NCBI GenBank assembly: GCA_024762735.1
Contig: JANTGU010000065.1
Span: 1 to 9,396 of the forward strand
Source: Bacteroidales bacterium
Lineage (GTDB): Bacteria > Bacteroidota > Bacteroidia > Bacteroidales > F082
Length of the DNA stretch: 9,396 nucleotides
Reading direction: 5' to 3'
The notes beneath the pieces were generated by a model, which did not search any database, was not told where the DNA came from, and worked only from the letters and a program-made list of their open reading frames with translations. Made by a program: the position numbers and the translations under genes. Numbering within the stretch: position 1 is the first letter of the stretch; the number at the start of each line of letters is the position of its first letter. Positions 5,335 to 9,396 of this stretch are shown here, piece by piece.

Positions 5335-7295
5335 TTGTCCATATATCTTGGTCCTGTAATGGCATCACTTAGCGCCTTCATCTCAACGTTTCCCAGCGCC
5401 ATGTTTCGCAGTTGTCCCATCACGAAGTTGATTAAATCGGTTTCTGAAACAGTATCCTTCCCCTCGGCAAACTTATCGATAAGGATGGGAATTTTATCAG
5501 TAATCTCATCCATCGTGTAGCGTTTAAACTTAATAGCGTTAAGGATGGAGTCAAATTCCATTTTCGGGTGTTGCACCAGTTCAGGTATCATTCGTAATGC
5601 CAGTTCCTCGCGTAAACCTGATTCTTTCAAAAACCTGAATAGGGGATACAACATGGTAAACTTAAACCCTTCGGCAGTTTGATACTGACCCAGCGTAAAT
5701 TTAAGCCGGTGACCCAAAAAGTTGCCTAAAAACCTGGGAGAAACTTGCAAATCGATGATGATTCGCTCCATGAGCGGAAACAGGTTTTTCGAGAAGATAA
5801 AGGTATAGGTATCTTCGGGAACATTCCATTTTTTAAGCTGCTTGTAACGATTGATTATATCAGAGGGCAGGTTTGCTGACAGCTCCTCGATGTATTCGTT
5901 TTGCAGGGGTATGGGTGCCGAATCGGTGTCGGGATACATTCGGTCGGCACCGGGCAGTACCCTTTCAAAAATAGTGGTGCCGTCTTCCAACGATTTGCGG
6001 GTTTCAGGGGGCACCCCGTCGAAAGCCATTTTACAACGTTCTTCCACGGTTTCGATGGCGGTGGGTATATCGGCTTCATCACCCCAGATAATAAACTGCG
6101 CATCGTTGATACCTGCTTTCAGTTGCTTTTTAATCTTATCCCAGGTTGCTTCATCCATCAACGGTTCAAGCTCCTCGGAATGAATCATGTTGGGCTTTTC
6201 AAGACAGGCGATTACTTTCAGGCGATCAGAAAGCTCGTTGGCAAACATCTTACCCGGTTGGGTAAAGTGTGACAACACCCCTTTAAACCCGGGCAGGTTG
6301 ATGGCCACAATTTTATTGTTTCCGGGCAACAACTCTTTCTTTTGAAGGGTTCCTGCTACCACCTCCACGGTGTTCACTCTCCAGCCGGCTATGTCTTTTA
6401 CTTTTTTGGTTAACTGTTTTTTTATCTGCAACAAAGCCCACTGCCTGAACATTTCGTTGTGGGTTAACCCCGGAATCCATTTGGTATGAGCCACCCCTTT
6501 AATCTCGACACGGGTACCCCCTTTACAACTCACGTTAACATCCTGTCGGGCAGCCCCTATGCCGGTTCGTACTTTGCCTGTGCTACGATTTAAAAAACGA
6601 ATGTAATCGCAGGCCTCTTTTACCTCGTCGGGGGTGGCGCAATCGGGATAAGTAACTGTTTCAATCAGGGGCATTCCCAAACGGTCGGTTTTGTAAACCC
6701 GGCGGTGCCCGACATCGGAAATCTCACGACAGGAGTCCTCTTCGATGCTAAGCTGAATTAGCCTGATCTTTTTGTGGGGAAGCTGCACTTCGCCTTCAAC
6801 ACCCAGGATCGCGGTTCGCTGAAAACCTGCCGGAATGCTGCCATCGAGGTACTGCTTACGGGTGATGTGTACCTCGCCCACAATGTTTAACTTTGAAAGC
6901 AACGATATTTCCAGCGCAATTTCCAATGCCTGCCGGTTGATTGGAAACGGCGGGGTATCATCAATTTCGTAGGTACAGGCATTTTCGTTGTTGATGTGGT
7001 AAACAATTTCCTTGCGGGTTTTAAACTCCATCAAAGCTGTTCCGTCGTACTCTCCCAGCTCGCTGAGCGTGGGGCGCATGTGACGGATTAACTCGGCATT
7101 AAAATCATCACTTTTGTTGTAAATCCCGGCAGGACAGTGGCAAAACAACTTTTCACGGGTAAGAAGCTGCTGATGCACTTCCAGTCCCGACATAAAGCCG
7201 TACTTGTCATAAACTTCGCGGGTAGCCTTTTCACGGGGAACATAACCGGTTTTTTTTCGGCTATCTTCGTAATTGCGTTTGGGATCAAACTGCAT
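5331..7295 (-). CDS. gatE: Glu-tRNA(Gln) amidotransferase subunit E, archaeal type
   Basis: GatE binds Glu-tRNA(Gln), activates the glutamyl carboxyl group with ATP, and transfers ammonia supplied by GatD. The 654-residue protein shows the GatB/GatE cradle at its N-terminus: GLEVHQQL at 37-44, KLFCHCP at 49-55, and the conserved DGSIPAGFQR at 151-160 and TGIGAARQDVN at 244-254. An AspRS-like GAD insertion (about 325-425) is the domain that separates GatE from GatB. RMYPDTDSAPIP at 452-463 follows, and the C-terminal YqeY-like helical tail ends near GNVEMKALSDAITG. About 36 residues precede the first conserved motif, a slightly long N-terminus. It is first in the operon, with a promoter-like element 35 nt upstream. 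The GAD domain makes GatB an unlikely alternative. Confidence 0.94.
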   Translation of the reverse strand: MQFDPKRNYEDSRKKTGYVPREKATREVYDKYGFMSGLEVHQQLLTREKLFCHCPAGIYNKSDDFNAELIRHMRPTLSELGEYDGTALMEFKTRKEIVYHINNENACTYEIDDTPPFPINRQALEIALEISLLSKLNIVGEVHITRKQYLDGSIPAGFQRTAILGVEGEVQLPHKKIRLIQLSIEEDSCREISDVGHRRVYKTDRLGMPLIETVTYPDCATPDEVKEACDYIRFLNRSTGKVRTGIGAARQDVNVSCKGGTRVEIKGVAHTKWIPGLTHNEMFRQWALLQIKKQLTKKVKDIAGWRVNTVEVVAGTLQKKELLPGNNKIVAINLPGFKGVLSHFTQPGKMFANELSDRLKVIACLEKPNMIHSEELEPLMDEATWDKIKKQLKAGINDAQFIIWGDEADIPTAIETVEERCKMAFDGVPPETRKSLEDGTTIFERVLPGADRMYPDTDSAPIPLQNEYIEELSANLPSDIINRYKQLKKWNVPEDTYTFIFSKNLFPLMERIIIDLQVSPRFLGNFLGHRLKFTLGQYQTAEGFKFTMLYPLFRFLKESGLREELALRMIPELVQHPKMEFDSILNAIKFKRYTMDEITDKIPILIDKFAEGKDTVSETDLINFVMGQLRNMALGNVEMKALSDAITGPRYMDK

Positions 7296-7329
7296 ATAAA
7301 TAATTGTTACATGTATTTTTCAAAAAGCC

Positions 7330-7337
7330 CAAATGTA
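7330..7337 (-). promoter_or_regulatory. Putative -7 element of the gatE operon promoter
   Basis: On the minus strand this reads TACATTTG, a match to TAnnTTTG. Transcription would start near 7323 and leave a leader of about 28 nt to the gatE ATG at 7295. No good TTG -33 element is found at 17-23 nt spacing, so the promoter may be weak or activator-dependent. Confidence 0.5.
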
Positions 7338-7396
7338 GGAAAAAATAGTCCTTTACCGGGGCGAAAAATCAAATAATTTTACACCTTACTTTTCGT

Positions 7397-7404
7397 TACT
7401 TTTG
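7397..7404 (+). promoter_or_regulatory. Putative -7 element of the lptA-like gene promoter
   Basis: TACTTTTG matches TAnnTTTG and lies 23 nt before the TTG start at 7428, predicting a very short leader. The upstream region is T-rich (TTTTA around 7377-7381) without a perfect TTG. Together with the minus-strand element at 7330-7337 it makes the 132-nt spacer a divergent promoter region. Confidence 0.55.
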
Positions 7405-7427
7405 CAACAAAATAATTCTGACATCTT

Positions 7428-8957
7428 TTGAAGTACTTGTTCAAATACGGTTTCCCTTTTTTACTGTTGCTGGTTGGCTATTCGGCATTGGGACAACCAC
7501 AAAAGAAAAAAACAAAGGTTTATGTTGAACATGCCGACCTGCAATCGTACGATGAAAAGAAGCTGGGAAAAAATATTGAAAGCCTCACGGGTCATGTTAA
7601 AATGCGTCACGAGAACACTGTTTTTTATTGCGACAGTGCCCTGTTAAACAGCAAATCAAAAAATTTTAATGCCTTTGGAAACGTTCATATTATCGTAAAC
7701 GACACCATTGAGCTGTTTAGCGACAGTCTCTATTACACGGGCAACACCAGGATGGCAGAGCTTTTTGGTGATGTTAAACTGGTGGATAAAAACACCTCCC
7801 TAACCACCGAACACCTGCTATTTGACCGCAACACCAACACGGGCTATTATTACAACAATGGTAAAATTATTGATGGCAACAACACCCTGACCAGCAAAGA
7901 GGGATACTACGAAACCGATGCAAAAATATTTTATTTTAAAAAAGATGTGGTGTTGGTTAATCCTGATCAGGAGACCTATTCCGACACGTTAATTTACAAT
8001 ACTGTGAACGAAACAGCCTATTTTAAAGGCCCTACGGTAATTCGTGGGAAGGAGGGGCTGCTCTATTGCGAAGATGGGTGGTACGACACGAAAAATGATC
8101 TTTCAAAACTGGTTAAAAAACCCACCATCAACCAGGAGAGTCAGTTTTTATCGTCCGACAGCATCATGTTCGATAACTTAAACAACATTGGTCACGCCTT
8201 CGGAAGGGTTCAGGTGTTAGATACTTCGATGCATGTTTTAATTAGAGGCACCCTTGGCGAAATGTGGAAAACCCGCGGTATGGCTTACGTTACCGATAGT
8301 GCTACTGCCATTTCGTACGACCAAACCGGCGACTCGCTATATATTAGCGCTGACACGCTATGGCTTTTTTTCGATAAAAACCAAAAGACAAAAAAAATTC
8401 TGGCTTATTACAACGTTCGTTTTTTTAAGGAGGATATGCAGGGAAAATGCGATTCGCTGGCTTACAGCATGGAAGACTCCACCATCAGGCTTTATTACGA
8501 GCCGGTGTTGTGGTCAGAAAAAAATCAACTTACTTCCGACTCCATGAACATTGCCATTGTAAACAACCAACCCGATTCACTCATCATGTACAACACCGCT
8601 TTTATCGTGATGCAGGACACCACCGACTCGTTCAATCAAATTAAAGGCCGTGATATGGTGGGTTATTTTTCAGGCAAGAAGCTCAAAAACATTGTGGTTG
8701 ACGGGAATGCCCAAACAGTTTTTTACCTCCGGGATGATGATAACTATTTGATTGGCATCAACAAGGCCGAATCGAGCACCATGGAAATACGGCTTAAAAA
8801 TGGCAAGGTAAAAACCGTTAGCTACAACGAAGATGCCAAGGAGACTACATTCCCGCCGGATAAATTTCCTGCTGAAGGAAAAAAGCTGAAAGGCTTCAAC
8901 TGGTATGAAACCTTGCGTCCCAAAAACAAGATGGATATTTATCGGCGTGAGCCCTAA
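7428..8957 (+). CDS. LptA/OstA-like exported protein (OstA_2 type)
   Basis: This 509-residue protein has a Sec signal peptide (MKYLFK followed by a hydrophobic core, likely cleaved near ALGQ at 20-23) and no lipobox, so it should be periplasmic or outer-membrane associated. The mature protein is built from repeated strand units of the LptA/OstA kind: DSLYYTGNTRMAELFGDVKL at about 99-118, DTLIYNTVNETAYFKGPTVI at 186-205, and DSIMFDNLNNIGHAFGRVQV at 244-263, each with D-S/T-[LI] then G-x-V spacing. This beta-jellyroll family carries lipopolysaccharide to the outer membrane. The Bacteroidota versions are long and of less certain role. The start must be TTG: an in-frame stop lies nine bases upstream, and the next Met is at residue 59, past the signal peptide. 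The C-terminus ends WYETLRPKNKMDIYRREP. Confidence 0.82.
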   Translation: MKYLFKYGFPFLLLLVGYSALGQPQKKKTKVYVEHADLQSYDEKKLGKNIESLTGHVKMRHENTVFYCDSALLNSKSKNFNAFGNVHIIVNDTIELFSDSLYYTGNTRMAELFGDVKLVDKNTSLTTEHLLFDRNTNTGYYYNNGKIIDGNNTLTSKEGYYETDAKIFYFKKDVVLVNPDQETYSDTLIYNTVNETAYFKGPTVIRGKEGLLYCEDGWYDTKNDLSKLVKKPTINQESQFLSSDSIMFDNLNNIGHAFGRVQVLDTSMHVLIRGTLGEMWKTRGMAYVTDSATAISYDQTGDSLYISADTLWLFFDKNQKTKKILAYYNVRFFKEDMQGKCDSLAYSMEDSTIRLYYEPVLWSEKNQLTSDSMNIAIVNNQPDSLIMYNTAFIVMQDTTDSFNQIKGRDMVGYFSGKKLKNIVVDGNAQTVFYLRDDDNYLIGINKAESSTMEIRLKNGKVKTVSYNEDAKETTFPPDKFPAEGKKLKGFNWYETLRPKNKMDIYRREP

Positions 8958-8976
8958 TACCAACCCAATTTATAAA

Positions 8977-9095
8977 ACTTCAAAAAATATGGAGTCCACA
9001 TATTGCAATAGCAACTTGATTTTCCTCCGGGCTGAACCCCGGAGGACAAATAGGTTATTGTCATTGCTTTTTGTTTACTCCATATTTTTTGGAGT
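8977..9095. repeat. 119-bp inverted-repeat element with nested GC-rich hairpin
   Basis: Positions 8977-8995 and 9077-9095 form a 19-bp inverted repeat (ACTTCAAAAAATATGGAGT against ACTCCATATTTTTTGGAGT) with a single T/G mismatch and a perfect 15-bp core. Nested inside is a 9-bp perfect stem, TCCTCCGGG at 9023-9031 with CCCGGAGGA at 9038-9046, around a 6-nt loop. GCAAT at 9005-9009 and ATTGC at 9063-9067 lie between them. It fills much of the 210-nt gap between the convergent lptA-like gene and rodA. It could be a miniature inverted-repeat element or a bidirectional RNA structure ending both transcripts. No target-site duplication is evident. Confidence 0.6.
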
Positions 9096-9167
9096 CTTGG
9101 TACTCGGACGGCTGGTTATGCTGTAACACCTTTACCTCCCGCACGCATTGCAACCGTACACAATCCT

Positions 9168-9396
9168 CTACAACACATTCAGCCTGTTAGCATCTTGCTT
9201 GATAAAGATAAAAAGCAAAATGGTAAAAGCCCACAGCGAGGAGCCGCCATAGCTAAAAAACGGCAGAGGTATGCCCACCACCGGCATCAACCCGATGGTC
9301 ATGCCCACGTTGACCGCGACATGAAAAAAGAGTACCGACGCCACCCCGTAACCATATATCCTGCTAAAGGCCGACCGCTGTCGCTCCGCTAAAAAT
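9168..9396 (-). CDS. rodA: RodA, SEDS peptidoglycan polymerase (3' end only)
   Basis: The last 75 codons of a SEDS-family gene run off the right edge of the window, so the start is not visible. The protein end contains HVAVNVGMTIGLMPVVGIPLP, then FFSYGGSS, then a final membrane helix and a short tail (FIKQDANRLNVL). This is the conserved C-terminal block of RodA/FtsW. The GMTIGLMPVVGIPLPFFSYGGSS wording and immediate end after the last helix fit RodA, the glycosyltransferase that builds lateral-wall peptidoglycan with a class B PBP, better than FtsW. It is convergent with the lptA-like gene. The stop is TAG at 9168-9170. No terminator with a T-run is seen. Confidence 0.88.
   Translation of the reverse strand, partial: FLAERQRSAFSRIYGYGVASVLFFHVAVNVGMTIGLMPVVGIPLPFFSYGGSSLWAFTILLFIFIKQDANRLNVL

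Noticed and set aside
9195..9392. 65-codon plus-strand frame at the right edge
   Set aside because: It is antisense to the rodA 3' end, whose FFSYGGSS block is clear on the minus strand.
1..9396. CRISPR array, tRNA or rRNA gene, phage or defence system
   Set aside because: No regularly spaced direct repeats, cloverleaf, rRNA signature, integrase or nuclease genes were seen; the holin-like look of the membrane protein at 4813-5334 alone does not indicate a prophage.

Overview
The window looks like a chromosomal segment of a Bacteroidota bacterium, plausibly from the Marinilabiliales or a related order, although the sequence alone does not fix the order. Three things support this. There are two good matches to the Bacteroidota promoter -7 element (TAnnTTTG) just upstream of plus-strand genes and one upstream of gatE. 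Ribosome binding sites are mostly weak. The gene set (an OstA_2-type LptA-like protein, RodA ending in FFSYGGSS, a fructosamine kinase family protein, a low-specificity threonine aldolase) is typical of that phylum.

Layout. Positions 1-491 hold no convincing gene but carry a strong imperfect hairpin. A threonine aldolase (ltaE-like) follows on the minus strand. Between it and a plus-strand fructosamine kinase lies a hairpin-rich spacer that may be a small repeat element, then a clear Bacteroidota promoter. The centre is a compact minus-strand operon in transcription order gatE, a two-helix membrane protein, gatD, and probably a small lipoprotein. The first three genes overlap by 4 and 8 nt. 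Divergent from gatE, with its own promoter, is an LptA/OstA-like exported protein that starts at TTG. After a 119-bp inverted-repeat structure comes the 3' end of rodA, cut by the window edge.

How the genes work together. GatD and GatE form the archaeal-type Glu-tRNA(Gln) amidotransferase: GatD releases ammonia from an amide donor, and GatE activates Glu-tRNA(Gln) and converts it to Gln-tRNA(Gln). This enzyme was classically described as archaeal, so its presence here is the most striking point, together with the unrecognised membrane protein wedged between the two subunits and translationally coupled to both. The LptA-like protein and RodA serve envelope biogenesis (LPS transport and peptidoglycan elongation). 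The lipoprotein gene is much more AT-rich than gatD and ends beside a bulged hairpin, so it may be a later arrival.
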